Part shown: positions 31,797 through 40,694 of the stretch, piece by piece
How the letters are laid out: every line of letters begins with the position of its first letter
Position numbering within the stretch: position 1 is the first letter of the stretch
DNA from: Prevotella sp.
GTDB lineage: Bacteria > Bacteroidota > Bacteroidia > Bacteroidales > Bacteroidaceae
Length of the DNA stretch: 64,000 nucleotides
Direction: 5' to 3'
Assembly (NCBI GenBank): GCA_015060485.1
Contig: SUYI01000008.1
Span: 1-64,000, forward strand
Notes under the pieces: generated by a model
Databases searched by the model: none
Seen by the model: the letters and a program-made list of their open reading frames with translations, nothing else
Told to the model about the DNA's origin: nothing
Made by a program: the position numbers and the translations under genes

Positions 31797-33842
31797 ATGA
31801 AAAAGTTTTTATTTTCATCGTTCCTTTTGGCATTGTTTGCCATAGGATTCACAGCTTCTGACGACGAAATCAAGGACGATCCTGCTCTCGCCAACATTTC
31901 CCTATCGATTCTGAAGCCGACTACAGCTCTCACTTACGTAACTGGTGATGATGTCATTACGATTTCCGGTACAGCAGAAGCCAGAAACGGCTTGGAGTCT
32001 ATCACTTATACTACCAGTACAGGTCTGGCAGGTGTTGCTGAAGGTCTTGAAAACTGGAGTATAAAGGACCTGCCTCTCGGCGAGGGTATTACTGTCATTA
32101 GCGTTGTTGCTACTGACAAGACTGGACTCTTTAAGACCCAACAGTTGACTGTTACCCAAGGTACGCTAACAGGTATCGTGAAGATTTCTGAAAAGATGGA
32201 TATCTGGGATGGCGGCTATCTTACCCCCATTGGCTATTTCACCTACAAGAAAGACGTCAATACAACGACAGAGGGTAATTTCAGTGCTATCAGCTATATG
32301 TCACTTGATAAGGAAGAAATGGCAACACTGATTGCCACGAAGGACGAGAACCTGCCCACTCAGCTGGTGGTGAAGGACAAAGGTATCATCTACTTTAGCT
32401 TCCCCAACGACGAGATTGTTGAGTTGTTGTTCGACAACGGTGAGAAGGTAGCTTTCCTCGGCAGCTACGCATGCCCGAAGAATCTTCTGCCCAGCTTCAC
32501 CCAGTTCGACAAGGAAGACGTATTCCGTGGAGCACTGGCTAACGCTGCTGCCATCATCAGAGCCAATACTGGCGAAGAGACCATCAGCCCAGAGGTTGCT
32601 GCTATCGTCAACACCTTTGCTGACTTGTTCGAGCAGGTTTCTAAGTTAGAATATGAGGAGAACGCTGCTGCAGTGGCAAGACTGAACGTAACGACCTCCG
32701 GAAACTACGAATTTGCTGAGATACTTGGAAACTGGTTCAACACAGAAATTATCGTTCGCGTATACAACACACTCGCCCTGTGGACTGGTAAGGCCAGCTT
32801 CAAGGTTGGTGGATCATCTTGTACACTGAGCGGAACCATCTGGTGTCTTGCTGATGTTTACAACGCATTAGGTACCTATGGTATTGTCTGCGATACTGAC
32901 AAAGCAAAACTGCTAATTGGCGAAGATAAAGCAGAGTACCAAGGCGAGGGTTATCAGCCATATGGAAAACTAAGCTTCGACGTCGATTTCCGTGGACTGA
33001 AGCCTAACACCACCTACTATTATCGTGCATACTATGCATTCAACAACTTTGCTGGTTCAACACTTGTTCCACGCAATGGCGAAGTAATTGACAATGTATT
33101 ATATGACACAACTATCAAGTCATTTACCACTGGTGATAACCTGCTGTCTGTTGACGTTGTGATGTGTATCGACTACACAGGAAGTATGTCCGGTATCATC
33201 AATACAGTAAAGGAGAATGCCATGTCGTTCTATGATTCCTTCAAGGCTAAGTGTGACGCCAAGGGCATTGGCCTGACTGGTCTGACTGCTCAGGTGATTG
33301 GTTTCCAGGACATCAATGTCGACGGTGATGACTGGTTCCGCCAGAGTCCCACCTATCAATTGCCCGATCAACGCGAGGAGTTCAACACCTTTGTAGGTAA
33401 CATCTACGCTATGGGTGGCGGCGACACACCTGAAAGCGGACTTGAGGCACTCGATGCTGCTTTCAGCAAGACTGACTGGGGTGTTGACGATGGTTACCAC
33501 CGTCAGGTAGTCATTCTTTGGACGGATGCTCCTTATCTGGTTGGTGAAGCTTATACCAAGCTGACTGTTGAGGGTGTTAAGGCAAAGTGGGATGCAATGC
33601 CTTCAGGCCGCCGCATGGTACTGTTTGCACCAACCGAGTGTTATGATTGGAATGGCGGCAGCTGGTCAGTCATGGACAGCTGGAAGAATGTAATCCGTGA
33701 GACCAACCTCTATGCTGGCTTCAGTGATATGGACTACATCCTTGAGGCTCTGATTGGTGAGCTGACCAGCAAGGCTCCGATGAAGAGTCCTCGCAGCGGT
33801 GGCGCAGCTCCCATCAAGATTATTCCCACACCAAACAATTAA
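31797..33842 (+). CDS. Exported von Willebrand factor A protein
   Basis: 681 residues from ATG 31797 (an ATG two codons earlier is also possible). MKKFLFSSFLLALFAIGFTAS is a signal peptide followed by the acidic DDEIKDD. This looks like a lipoprotein start, but Cys is absent at the expected place. An Ig-like region (about 30-120, ISGTAEARNGLESITYTT) is followed by unknown sequence and a fibronectin-like strand set (GLKPNTTYYYRAYY, about 400). The C-terminal VWA domain has a MIDAS motif D459-Y-T-G-S and a nearby GGGDTPESGLEAL. It probably binds protein ligands at the cell surface. Terminator at 33865. Confidence 0.85.
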   Translation: MKKFLFSSFLLALFAIGFTASDDEIKDDPALANISLSILKPTTALTYVTGDDVITISGTAEARNGLESITYTTSTGLAGVAEGLENWSIKDLPLGEGITVISVVATDKTGLFKTQQLTVTQGTLTGIVKISEKMDIWDGGYLTPIGYFTYKKDVNTTTEGNFSAISYMSLDKEEMATLIATKDENLPTQLVVKDKGIIYFSFPNDEIVELLFDNGEKVAFLGSYACPKNLLPSFTQFDKEDVFRGALANAAAIIRANTGEETISPEVAAIVNTFADLFEQVSKLEYEENAAAVARLNVTTSGNYEFAEILGNWFNTEIIVRVYNTLALWTGKASFKVGGSSCTLSGTIWCLADVYNALGTYGIVCDTDKAKLLIGEDKAEYQGEGYQPYGKLSFDVDFRGLKPNTTYYYRAYYAFNNFAGSTLVPRNGEVIDNVLYDTTIKSFTTGDNLLSVDVVMCIDYTGSMSGIINTVKENAMSFYDSFKAKCDAKGIGLTGLTAQVIGFQDINVDGDDWFRQSPTYQLPDQREEFNTFVGNIYAMGGGDTPESGLEALDAAFSKTDWGVDDGYHRQVVILWTDAPYLVGEAYTKLTVEGVKAKWDAMPSGRRMVLFAPTECYDWNGGSWSVMDSWKNVIRETNLYAGFSDMDYILEALIGELTSKAPMKSPRSGGAAPIKIIPTPNN

Positions 33843-33864
33843 ACAAATAAACAATAATAATAAA

Positions 33865-33896
33865 GGAGGACGGTCTATATGACAGTCCTCCTTTTT
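33865..33896 (+). terminator. Terminator after VWA gene
   Basis: Stem GGAGGAC / GTCCTCC with an extended inner part (GGTC/GACA), followed by TTTTT. Confidence 0.85.
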
Positions 33897-33907
33897 CCTA
33901 AAGAGAC

Positions 33908-34354
33908 ATGTCCAAGCGTCAAAAAACAACCATTCGACTACAAATGGTTTTAGGCATACTGCTACTACTTATAGGTATTAGCATCTATCTGCTATTCAGA
34001 AGCGAAACGATTACCCTCTATCGCTGGTGTGCCTCAGCTGGTATGAAAGAATCACTCGACACACTTCGCGAAAGCGTACGTCACTGGGATATGCCTGCCT
34101 TTGTCCGATTCAGTCTTCCTGACGGACTATATTGTGCTTCATACATCTTATTGATGGATGCTGTTTGGAAGAAGAGTCAGCGTACATTGCGCCTATTGGT
34201 TGCTTCACTCATTCCTCTCGTGGCGATAACCCACGAATTATTACAGGTCGCTGGTCTGGCCCGTGGGACCTTCGACTGGAGCGACCTGCTGTGTTACACC
34301 CTACCCCTTCTAATCTATTATCTGCTGACGGGAGGGCTTTTCAAAAAAACTTAG
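33908..34354 (+). CDS. VanZ-like membrane protein
   Basis: 148 residues with four predicted transmembrane helices (about 12-30, 74-88, 96-112 and 125-143). The segment THELLQVAGLARGTFDWSDLLCYTL has the E-x-x-Q and F-D-x-x-D pattern of VanZ-like proteins. It lies in the correct place relative to helices 3 and 4. VanZ-family roles are poorly known; in enterococci VanZ raises teicoplanin resistance. Its stop overlaps the convergent OMP gene by four bases. The T-run of the VWA terminator lies just upstream and no clear own promoter is seen. Confidence 0.7.
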   Translation: MSKRQKTTIRLQMVLGILLLLIGISIYLLFRSETITLYRWCASAGMKESLDTLRESVRHWDMPAFVRFSLPDGLYCASYILLMDAVWKKSQRTLRLLVASLIPLVAITHELLQVAGLARGTFDWSDLLCYTLPLLIYYLLTGGLFKKT

Positions 34355-35448
34355 AATATGGTATAAGCAAACCTGACGCTCAGCGTCGGGAAGACATACA
34401 GCTTTGAAATGATGTCCACATAGTCGCCCACCTTATCCGTAATGCCTTCCACATCGTGAATCAGGTCCGTGCCGTCGTGCGTGATCAGGCTGGGCTTGCC
34501 GCCCCACAGCATGACTCCCGCGTCGACAGCTACCGTCAGGCGGTCGTTACCCTTCACCAGCCTACCCTCATAGCCAACACCAATATAGGGTTTGAAAGCA
34601 TTGACCTTCATATCGGCCTTCACCATATCGTCGTCGTCGGGAGTCATCATATAATACTCACCCTTCTTGTGAATCACATTGCCTTCCTTGTCCAACACAT
34701 CGTTCACATAGGTACCCAGAATGACACCCATACGACCAGCGGCGTCGAAACCTTGCTGCAATGCATACAGCATATCTATGTCAAAATAGAGATCTTTATA
34801 TTCTGGGCCTAAAACAGACAGGTCTACCAGTTTCACGCTGGCCAGCTCGCGCTTGGTCTTGCCGTGCAGCTTATTATACATATTATTATAGATACCCACA
34901 GCTACCAACGAGGCCATACTCTCGGTCTTGTTATACGACTCGGCTATCGTCGACGGGCCCAGGAAGAAACCGGCCGTCACACGCCAATGCTTGTTATTCT
35001 TCAGCGGATACACATCCACCAGAAAATTCCAGTTCCACATCTTCGCCTTGCCAATCATATCCACATGGTCGCTCACGGGATTACCCGTCAAATCCTGAAG
35101 TACAGATGCCATCTTGGCAAACTTACTGTCACTCGTGGCAGGATCGTCACCCACCTGAATGCCAAAAGTCATTGGCACTTCTACGCGGGGCATATAGTTA
35201 AAGCCAGTACGAAGACACACGATATCGTGCACGGGCATGCTCACATCGACACCTATGCCTGTAGTACCCAAGTTCACACCAACATCCAAATGCTGGAAAT
35301 ATTTCTTAAAATAATTCTTCAAGAAATTCTTCTTCGCAGGCTCCGGAGCCAGCTGAATCTGCTGACGCTGCTGAGCCATCTCGGTCTGCTGGGCCTTCAT
35401 CGGCAGCACAGCGACGACCACCAGCAGAAATAAAACAATCCTTTTCAT
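34351..35448 (-). CDS. Predicted outer-membrane beta-barrel protein
   Basis: 365 residues. Signal peptide MKRIVLFLLVVVAVLPMKAQ, then a Gln-rich segment (TEMAQQRQQIQLAPEP), then strands such as HLDVGVNLGTTGIGVDVSMPV, HWRVTAGFFLGPSTIAES, FKPYIGVGYEGRLV and a last strand LYVFPTLSVRFAYTIF. The C-terminal Phe is typical of outer-membrane proteins. I do not recognise a named family. It is transcribed divergently from the TPR/AraC regulator gene, with back-to-back promoters. Confidence 0.78.
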   Translation of the reverse strand: MKRIVLFLLVVVAVLPMKAQQTEMAQQRQQIQLAPEPAKKNFLKNYFKKYFQHLDVGVNLGTTGIGVDVSMPVHDIVCLRTGFNYMPRVEVPMTFGIQVGDDPATSDSKFAKMASVLQDLTGNPVSDHVDMIGKAKMWNWNFLVDVYPLKNNKHWRVTAGFFLGPSTIAESYNKTESMASLVAVGIYNNMYNKLHGKTKRELASVKLVDLSVLGPEYKDLYFDIDMLYALQQGFDAAGRMGVILGTYVNDVLDKEGNVIHKKGEYYMMTPDDDDMVKADMKVNAFKPYIGVGYEGRLVKGNDRLTVAVDAGVMLWGGKPSLITHDGTDLIHDVEGITDKVGDYVDIISKLYVFPTLSVRFAYTIF

Positions 35449-35470
35449 ATCTATTCGCTATTTGCGGCTG

Positions 35471-35478
35471 CAAAGTTA
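35471..35478 (-). promoter_or_regulatory. Promoter -7 box of OMP gene
   Basis: TAACTTTG on the minus strand, 22 bases before the start codon. Confidence 0.6.
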
Positions 35479-35516
35479 CAAATAAGCACAGAAAAAGCCA
35501 AATATATTAGTTTTTT

Positions 35517-35548
35517 TTTGGTTTTGCCCTCTTTTTTCTGTACCTTTG
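35517..35548 (+). promoter_or_regulatory. Promoter of TPR/AraC regulator gene
   Basis: TTTG at 35517-35520, a 20-base spacer, TACCTTTG at 35541-35548. The ATG at 35557 is only eight bases further, so little or no leader is expected. Confidence 0.65.
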
Positions 35549-35556
35549 CGCTTGAT

Positions 35557-37212
35557 ATGAGAAAAATTGCCATACTCCTGCTGCTGCTATGCACCGTAGC
35601 AAATGCCCAACAAGTGGAAACTTTGTTGCAACAGTTCGACCAACAGGCCGATGTGGTGAAAGCCAACCAATTCTTCGACGAACTGAAGAAGAACGACTTC
35701 CTCGACGAGCCCATCGTGTTTGCCCAAGGCACTCCCGTCGACTCGCTGCAACAACAGGTTTGGTACTGGGCTGCCGAATGGCTGTACGACCAGCAGCAGT
35801 ACGACCAAGCCGAGCAATATGCGCTGAAGGCCCTGGCGAAGTATCATCCTGCGAATCCTGAGAAGGCCGACTGTCTGAACACGCTGGGCTGCATCTATGT
35901 CCGTCTGAGCGATTTCGACAAAGCAGCACACTACGCCCAACAAAGTGTGGAACAGGAGTTGCAGGGCGGCGATCACGACCGCATCTCGTCCAGCATGAAC
36001 ACGCTGGCGGGCATCTATATGGCTGGCAACCAGTCCAAAGAGGCCGAACAGATTATCCTACAGGCCCTTGAGCATGCCAGACAGGTCAACAATCCCGGCC
36101 GTAAAGCCATCATCATGGGTATGGCATCAGAAATCTACCATTCGCTGGGCGACGACGAGAAAGCGCTGTCGTATGCCGCGCAGGCCTACGACATCGAACA
36201 GGAATTAGGTCGTCAAGACAAGATGATCATCCGCTTGTCGCAGATTGGTTCTGCCGAACTGGGCCTGCACCACTACGAGAAAGCCGAAGAGGTGTTCCGT
36301 CGCATCGTTCCGTCATTCCGCGAGATGGGCGACTTCCACTCGATGGCTATTGCCCTGAACCGTCTGGGCATGTCGTTACTCTGTCAGCACCGTCAACGCG
36401 AAGCTATCCCATACTATCGGGAAGCCGCAGGGCTTTTCTCGAAGATGGGCGACCTGTATAACGAAATCCACTCGCATCGCGGACTTTACGAATGCTATTG
36501 GGAACTCAACCCCGATAGTGCCAAGATTGAATTAGACTATTTCGACCTGCTGAAGGACTCGCTCTATTCGCACGCTACCGCCGATGCCCTGTCGCGTTAT
36601 AACGCCGAATTCGGCAACGACCTACTACAACAGGAGAACGACGCCGTACGTCAGGCCCACCAACGCACCATCATCATCGCCATTGTCGCCATTCTCCTCT
36701 TATCGCTCGTCGCCTGGTGGTTCGTGCGCCGCGCCCATCAGAAGGAACAGCAGCATGTGGCCGAACTGATGCGCGAAATAGAATTGCTGAAGGCAGACAC
36801 CAACGAAAACCGACCCGCATCCGATACTGAGCCTGCCGATGCCGAAACGACGGAAGCTCCACTGACGTCCGAAACCGACCGGGCGTTCCTCATGCGCGTC
36901 ATCGAAGTGGTCAACGAAGGATTTGCCGACAAAAAGTTGGGCGTCGATGTCATTGCCTCGAAACTGAACATGAGTCAGCAGACTTTCCGTCGCCGTCTGA
37001 TGAGTGCCGCCGGCGAGACCCCCAAGGCATTCATTTCCGCCATTCAGATGGAGAAGGCAGGCAAATTGCTAACCGAACATGCCGACATGCCCGTCGTCGA
37101 TGTAGCTTTCAAATGTGGTTTCGACGATGCCAGCAGTTTCACCCACACTTTCAAACGCATCTACGGCATCACACCGACGCAATATCGCGAAAAATCAGGC
37201 AGAAATGCTTGA
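35557..37212 (+). CDS. Membrane-bound TPR/AraC-type regulator
   Basis: 551 residues from ATG 35557 (MRKIAILLLLLCTVANAQ, signal peptide); an upstream frame from 35518 would include the promoter. About 340 residues of TPR repeats outside the membrane (YDQAEQYALKALAKYHP, DFDKAAHYAQQSVEQEL, HHYEKAEEVFRRIV) precede one transmembrane helix (about 371-389, IIIAIVAILLLSLVAWWFV). Then come a charged linker and an AraC-type double helix-turn-helix (about 445-545, KLGVDVIASKLNMSQQTFRRRL, VVDVAFKCGFDDASSFTHTFKRIYG). It would couple a periplasmic signal directly to transcription. The operon at 37318 is the nearest candidate target. Confidence 0.9.
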   Translation: MRKIAILLLLLCTVANAQQVETLLQQFDQQADVVKANQFFDELKKNDFLDEPIVFAQGTPVDSLQQQVWYWAAEWLYDQQQYDQAEQYALKALAKYHPANPEKADCLNTLGCIYVRLSDFDKAAHYAQQSVEQELQGGDHDRISSSMNTLAGIYMAGNQSKEAEQIILQALEHARQVNNPGRKAIIMGMASEIYHSLGDDEKALSYAAQAYDIEQELGRQDKMIIRLSQIGSAELGLHHYEKAEEVFRRIVPSFREMGDFHSMAIALNRLGMSLLCQHRQREAIPYYREAAGLFSKMGDLYNEIHSHRGLYECYWELNPDSAKIELDYFDLLKDSLYSHATADALSRYNAEFGNDLLQQENDAVRQAHQRTIIIAIVAILLLSLVAWWFVRRAHQKEQQHVAELMREIELLKADTNENRPASDTEPADAETTEAPLTSETDRAFLMRVIEVVNEGFADKKLGVDVIASKLNMSQQTFRRRLMSAAGETPKAFISAIQMEKAGKLLTEHADMPVVDVAFKCGFDDASSFTHTFKRIYGITPTQYREKSGRNA

Positions 37213-37283
37213 TTTTTTGCATTTTGGAAGAAAAAAACAATTATTTGGAAGGTTTTGTCAAGTGACGAAACCCAAAAACGCCG

Positions 37284-37291
37284 TACCTTTG
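37284..37291 (+). promoter_or_regulatory. Promoter -7 box of 37318-40635 operon
   Basis: TACCTTTG, 26 bases before the ATG at 37318. A TTTG lies 26 bases upstream, too far for a normal -33, which would fit a promoter that needs an activator (inference). Confidence 0.6.
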
Positions 37292-37317
37292 CAACGACAA
37301 AAGCAAACAATGCGACG

Positions 37318-37509
37318 ATGAAGAAAACCGAGCAACAACAAGAGGCCAAACGATTCTCAATCGAATACCTGCACTATCTTCTGCAACAGGAAGAGGTCAT
37401 CGAACGATTGCTCGACAAGCGTATGACCCAGCTCGAACCCCTCATCGAACAGATGATCAACCAGAAGGTCAGTCAACAAGTAGACAAACTTTTAAATAAA
37501 CAACTATAA
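37318..37509 (+). CDS. Small charged coiled-coil protein
   Basis: 63 residues from ATG 37318 (MKKTEQQQEAKRFSIEYL); a frame opening at 37255 would start upstream of the promoter. No signal peptide. Nearly all predicted helix, with heptad-like hydrophobics (FSIEYLHYLLQQEEVIERLLDKRMTQLEPLIEQMINQKVSQQVDKLLNKQL), so it probably forms a cytoplasmic coiled coil. No recognised family. It is the only non-exported member of the four-gene operon; 21 bases separate it from the next gene. Confidence 0.65.
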   Translation: MKKTEQQQEAKRFSIEYLHYLLQQEEVIERLLDKRMTQLEPLIEQMINQKVSQQVDKLLNKQL

Positions 37510-37530
37510 TTCACAAAAAACAAAACCATT

Positions 37531-38241
37531 ATGAAGAAAAGATTGTTATTCTTTGCAGCGGTATTGCTCTGCGCCCCTCAGGCCTTTGCCAAGAACGTGA
37601 TGTGTCTGAAGACCAACACAGGGCAGTACATCGAAATGGCTCGCGTCAGCATGATGGTGGTTCCCGATGGCGGCAGCACGTTCGAAATCGTCGTCAAGGA
37701 CGGCGAAGGTGCCACCAATGTCGAGAGCATCAGCTTCGAGAAACACGAGTCAGACATCGACCTCAGCAAGTATTCGGGCGGCTCGTCGGACAGCGACACC
37801 CCCGACATGTCGAAACCCGTATTCCTGCTCACCAACACGGGTAAGTACTTCTACATGAAGGACCTGCCGACAATGACCGCCAAGGACGGCTCTTCACTGT
37901 TCGATGTCATCGTGGGCAGCACGACCGAGCCAGATGTGTCGTTTGTCTACTTCTATCGCGGCGATGCCGACAAGGTGGAAGACGTCATCGCTTCCGGCAT
38001 CGACAAGCCCCGCGTGCTTCCTAGCGACGAACAGCTTCGACTGACGACTCCCATTAGTTCCGAAATGACCATTTCCGGTTGTGGGGCAGCCACGGAAGCC
38101 ATTGTCTTCGCTACCGACGGACGCATGGTAGCCGAATCTGCAGTATCGAATGGTATAACAACCATTCATGTCGCCCATCTGCGCCGGGGTGTCTACGTCG
38201 TCAAGGTAGGCAACAAGGCACTCAAGTTTTTTAAGAAATAA
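37531..38241 (+). CDS. Secreted protein with duplicated domain and sorting-like tail
   Basis: 236 residues. Signal peptide (MKKRLLFFAAVLLCAPQAFA). Two related modules of about 50 residues follow: MCLKTNTGQYIEMARVSMMV with the segment FEIVVKDGEGATNVESISF, and FLLTNTGKYFYMKDLPTMTA with FDVIVGSTTEPDVSFVYF. They are joined by a Ser/Asp-rich linker. The last 50 residues (VFATDGRMVAESAVSNG, then LRRGVYVVKVGNKALKFFKK) look like a C-terminal sorting domain. The family is not one I can name. Confidence 0.72.
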   Translation: MKKRLLFFAAVLLCAPQAFAKNVMCLKTNTGQYIEMARVSMMVVPDGGSTFEIVVKDGEGATNVESISFEKHESDIDLSKYSGGSSDSDTPDMSKPVFLLTNTGKYFYMKDLPTMTAKDGSSLFDVIVGSTTEPDVSFVYFYRGDADKVEDVIASGIDKPRVLPSDEQLRLTTPISSEMTISGCGAATEAIVFATDGRMVAESAVSNGITTIHVAHLRRGVYVVKVGNKALKFFKK

Positions 38242-38272
38242 ATAGTAAAAAATAAGATAATCACAAACCATT

Positions 38273-39361
38273 ATGAAAAAGATCTATACAACCATAGTCA
38301 TGGCCTTCGCAGCTCTCACCGCCTTCGCACAGGCCAACCAGCAGTATTTCCGCGTTGAATTTACCGTTCCCATCACAGGCGATAAGATTCCCGTAGGACA
38401 GTCCAACAACAGCGTGGCAGCCACGATGAAGGACGAATACACCTTCTGCAACCCAGAACACGACTACCTCGACTTCCAGGCCCAGAACCCCATGGGGTTC
38501 CGTTCGACCACAACGACCATTACCGAGAATTCTGCATTCTATTTGGAGAACGGACGTACGGGACAGAATCCGGGCGTAGTCCAAAAGTATCCCTATCAGG
38601 TCGACAAGATTAAGAAAATGACCGCCTACTCCATTCCCGTCGAAACCATCACCTGCGACTCGACGACCACCCATGAGTTGGTCTTTCATGGTCGCGACGT
38701 CAAGACTCCGGGCGACGGTACAATCACGTTCCAGGTGGCTGAATTCACCTTCAACCGTCTGCCGCGTAACGTCGCCGAGTTGAAGACACTCATCGAGGAC
38801 GGTAACGGCAACCGCATCGAAGGCATGAAAAATCCGCTCTTCGTCGCTGCCTGTCTGGTGGCTGTATGGCCCCGTATTCTCGACTGCAGCCAGGATTGTC
38901 GCGACATGATCGACTACCTCTATGGCAAGCACTACTCGCAGCTCAACACCACTGGTGTGTCTAATCAGGTATTCCAAGATGTCTGCACAGCAGGTCTTGT
39001 GGGTAAGGACGCCGCTGGTGCCTGGAAGTTCAACTCGTTGTTCGGCTACTTCGACGGAGCCACTCCCGGCAACCAGTACAAGCCCAACGGCAAGGGCTAC
39101 GACCAAGGTCCATATAAGGTACGAGTAGGCTGGCATCCCAGCACTCCGCTGTCGCCCGTTGCCAGTTGGGGTAATAAGAACATGGCCAAGATCTGCCTCT
39201 TCCCCAACCCCAGCGCCACCAGTCTCGACGAAATGGGCTTCGAGAATCCCGACTTGCGCTTTGTCGAGCTCCGCGAGACCAACAAGAACGGTTGGTTCGT
39301 CAGCGACAAGGAGAAGGCCGTTACCATGTCTATGAAGGATCAGTTCGACAGCGACTTCTAA
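38273..39361 (+). CDS. Exported protein of unknown function
   Basis: 362 residues. Signal peptide MKKIYTTIVMAFAALTAFAQA. The N-terminal 150 residues are beta-rich (YFRVEFTVPITGDKIPVG, TITFQVAEFTFNRLP). A middle helical part (LKTLIEDGNGNRIEGMKNPLFVAACLVAVWPRILD) is followed by CSQDCRDMIDYLYGKHYSQLNT and a C-terminal region with GYDQGPYKVRVGWHPSTPLSPV. Several Cys could pair. There is no sorting tail. I do not recognise the family. Confidence 0.7.
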   Translation: MKKIYTTIVMAFAALTAFAQANQQYFRVEFTVPITGDKIPVGQSNNSVAATMKDEYTFCNPEHDYLDFQAQNPMGFRSTTTTITENSAFYLENGRTGQNPGVVQKYPYQVDKIKKMTAYSIPVETITCDSTTTHELVFHGRDVKTPGDGTITFQVAEFTFNRLPRNVAELKTLIEDGNGNRIEGMKNPLFVAACLVAVWPRILDCSQDCRDMIDYLYGKHYSQLNTTGVSNQVFQDVCTAGLVGKDAAGAWKFNSLFGYFDGATPGNQYKPNGKGYDQGPYKVRVGWHPSTPLSPVASWGNKNMAKICLFPNPSATSLDEMGFENPDLRFVELRETNKNGWFVSDKEKAVTMSMKDQFDSDF

Positions 39362-39402
39362 TCTACCCGGAAACTTTCAAAAAAACATTATAAGCAAGCA
39401 TT

Positions 39403-40635
39403 ATGAAACACAATCATTCAATCGCAAGAATTCTGATGGCCCTCGTCATCATGTTTGGAGTACAGACCACAGCCTCCGCTCAGTTCGGCGGCCTGCTTAA
39501 GAAGGCTAAACAAGCCGTAAAGGATAAGGTGGACACGGAGGAATACAGGCAGAAAGCCAAGGTACGCGACGCTGTCGAAGAATCGGAGAATAACGCTGTC
39601 AACAAAACCGTCGGCAAGGTTCGCAACAGCGGCGACCCCCAAAACGACGACTACGGCAGCAACGACTATTACAAGAAACTGAACGAGGAAGCCGAGCAGG
39701 AAAAGCAGAGCAAGGCAGCAGCCAAAAAGACCACCACTTTCAGCAGTGCAAAGTCTACTGAGAAGGTGTTGACCAAGGTGGCTCCCGGCGAACCTGGCGA
39801 GGTTACCATTAAAGTGCGCAAAACGGGTAAGTTGCTTGGAACTTACGACCGCGCAGCCTGTAAGCTGACAACGGCTGATGGCAGGACGCTCCTGTTCCAA
39901 ACGGACGGCACAGTGACCGATGGCAACGGCAAAAAGGTAGGCAGCATCAACGGTCAGACGTTTACCACACCTCGCGGCGAGCAAATACGCTGTGACGAAA
40001 TCGGCATCATGTTCGTCGACAAGAAGAACGTCGGTTCGATACAAAACCAGAAACAAGCGATACTTGGCGACGGCACATTCATTGACGCGTCTGATAAGAT
40101 GAACGGTGTGGTACTGGCTTATTTCATCTTCGGATATCTGCATTCCAACAAGCAACTGGTAGCTATCAAGGATGGCTATGAGGCTGCTACGATGACTTAT
40201 AACCCCACCGACGAGGAGTTCTACGCCGAGGCCACCAAGGAGATTGAAAAGCGCCACGGGTCGAGCAGCTCAGGTTCGTCTGGCGGCAAGGGCGGTGACA
40301 TGCAGTTCCGCAAGAACGGCAGCATCGTAGGCCGTATGCTGGCCGACGGTACAGTATACGTCGGTGGTAGCATCAAGGGAAAAATCGACGGCAACAACAA
40401 TATCTATGTCGGCGGCCATATTGAAGGTCTGCTGCGCGGCAATGAGGTACTGAAGAATGGTCATGTCGTGGGCACCATCGATGACGACGGCACAGTACGT
40501 ATCAACGGCCACATCGTGGGCGGCATCGATCCACGAACAGGCGATGTGCGCTACAACGGCAGCATTGTCGGACGCGTCGAGCCTTTAGGCGACCTGAAGA
40601 AAGCCGCTGTCTACTATTTCTTCCAGTTCTGGTAA
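39403..40635 (+). CDS. Exported protein with short Gly-Ile beta repeats
   Basis: 410 residues. Signal peptide (ending TTASAQFGG), a Lys-rich helical stretch (about 27-115), a beta domain (about 125-290: GKLLGTYDRAACKLTTADGRTLLF, GKKVGSINGQTFTTPRGEQIR) and a Ser/Gly linker. The C-terminal repeat array has strands like NGSIVGRMLADGTVYVGGSI, NGHVVGTIDDDGTVRINGHI and NGSIVGRVEPLGD. The repeats resemble proteins called 5-fold beta-flower in Bacteroidetes (tentative). Last gene of the operon, followed by a strong terminator. Confidence 0.72.
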   Translation: MKHNHSIARILMALVIMFGVQTTASAQFGGLLKKAKQAVKDKVDTEEYRQKAKVRDAVEESENNAVNKTVGKVRNSGDPQNDDYGSNDYYKKLNEEAEQEKQSKAAAKKTTTFSSAKSTEKVLTKVAPGEPGEVTIKVRKTGKLLGTYDRAACKLTTADGRTLLFQTDGTVTDGNGKKVGSINGQTFTTPRGEQIRCDEIGIMFVDKKNVGSIQNQKQAILGDGTFIDASDKMNGVVLAYFIFGYLHSNKQLVAIKDGYEAATMTYNPTDEEFYAEATKEIEKRHGSSSSGSSGGKGGDMQFRKNGSIVGRMLADGTVYVGGSIKGKIDGNNNIYVGGHIEGLLRGNEVLKNGHVVGTIDDDGTVRINGHIVGGIDPRTGDVRYNGSIVGRVEPLGDLKKAAVYYFFQFW

Positions 40636-40656
40636 ACTGACGGTGAAGAATATATC

Positions 40657-40694
40657 AAAAATGAGCCTCATCCTTTTCGGTGAGGCTCATTTTT
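40657..40694 (+). terminator. Terminator of 37318-40635 operon
   Basis: AAAAATGAGCCTCA (40657-40670) pairs fully with TGAGGCTCATTTTT (40681-40694) around a ten-base loop. Confidence 0.93.
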
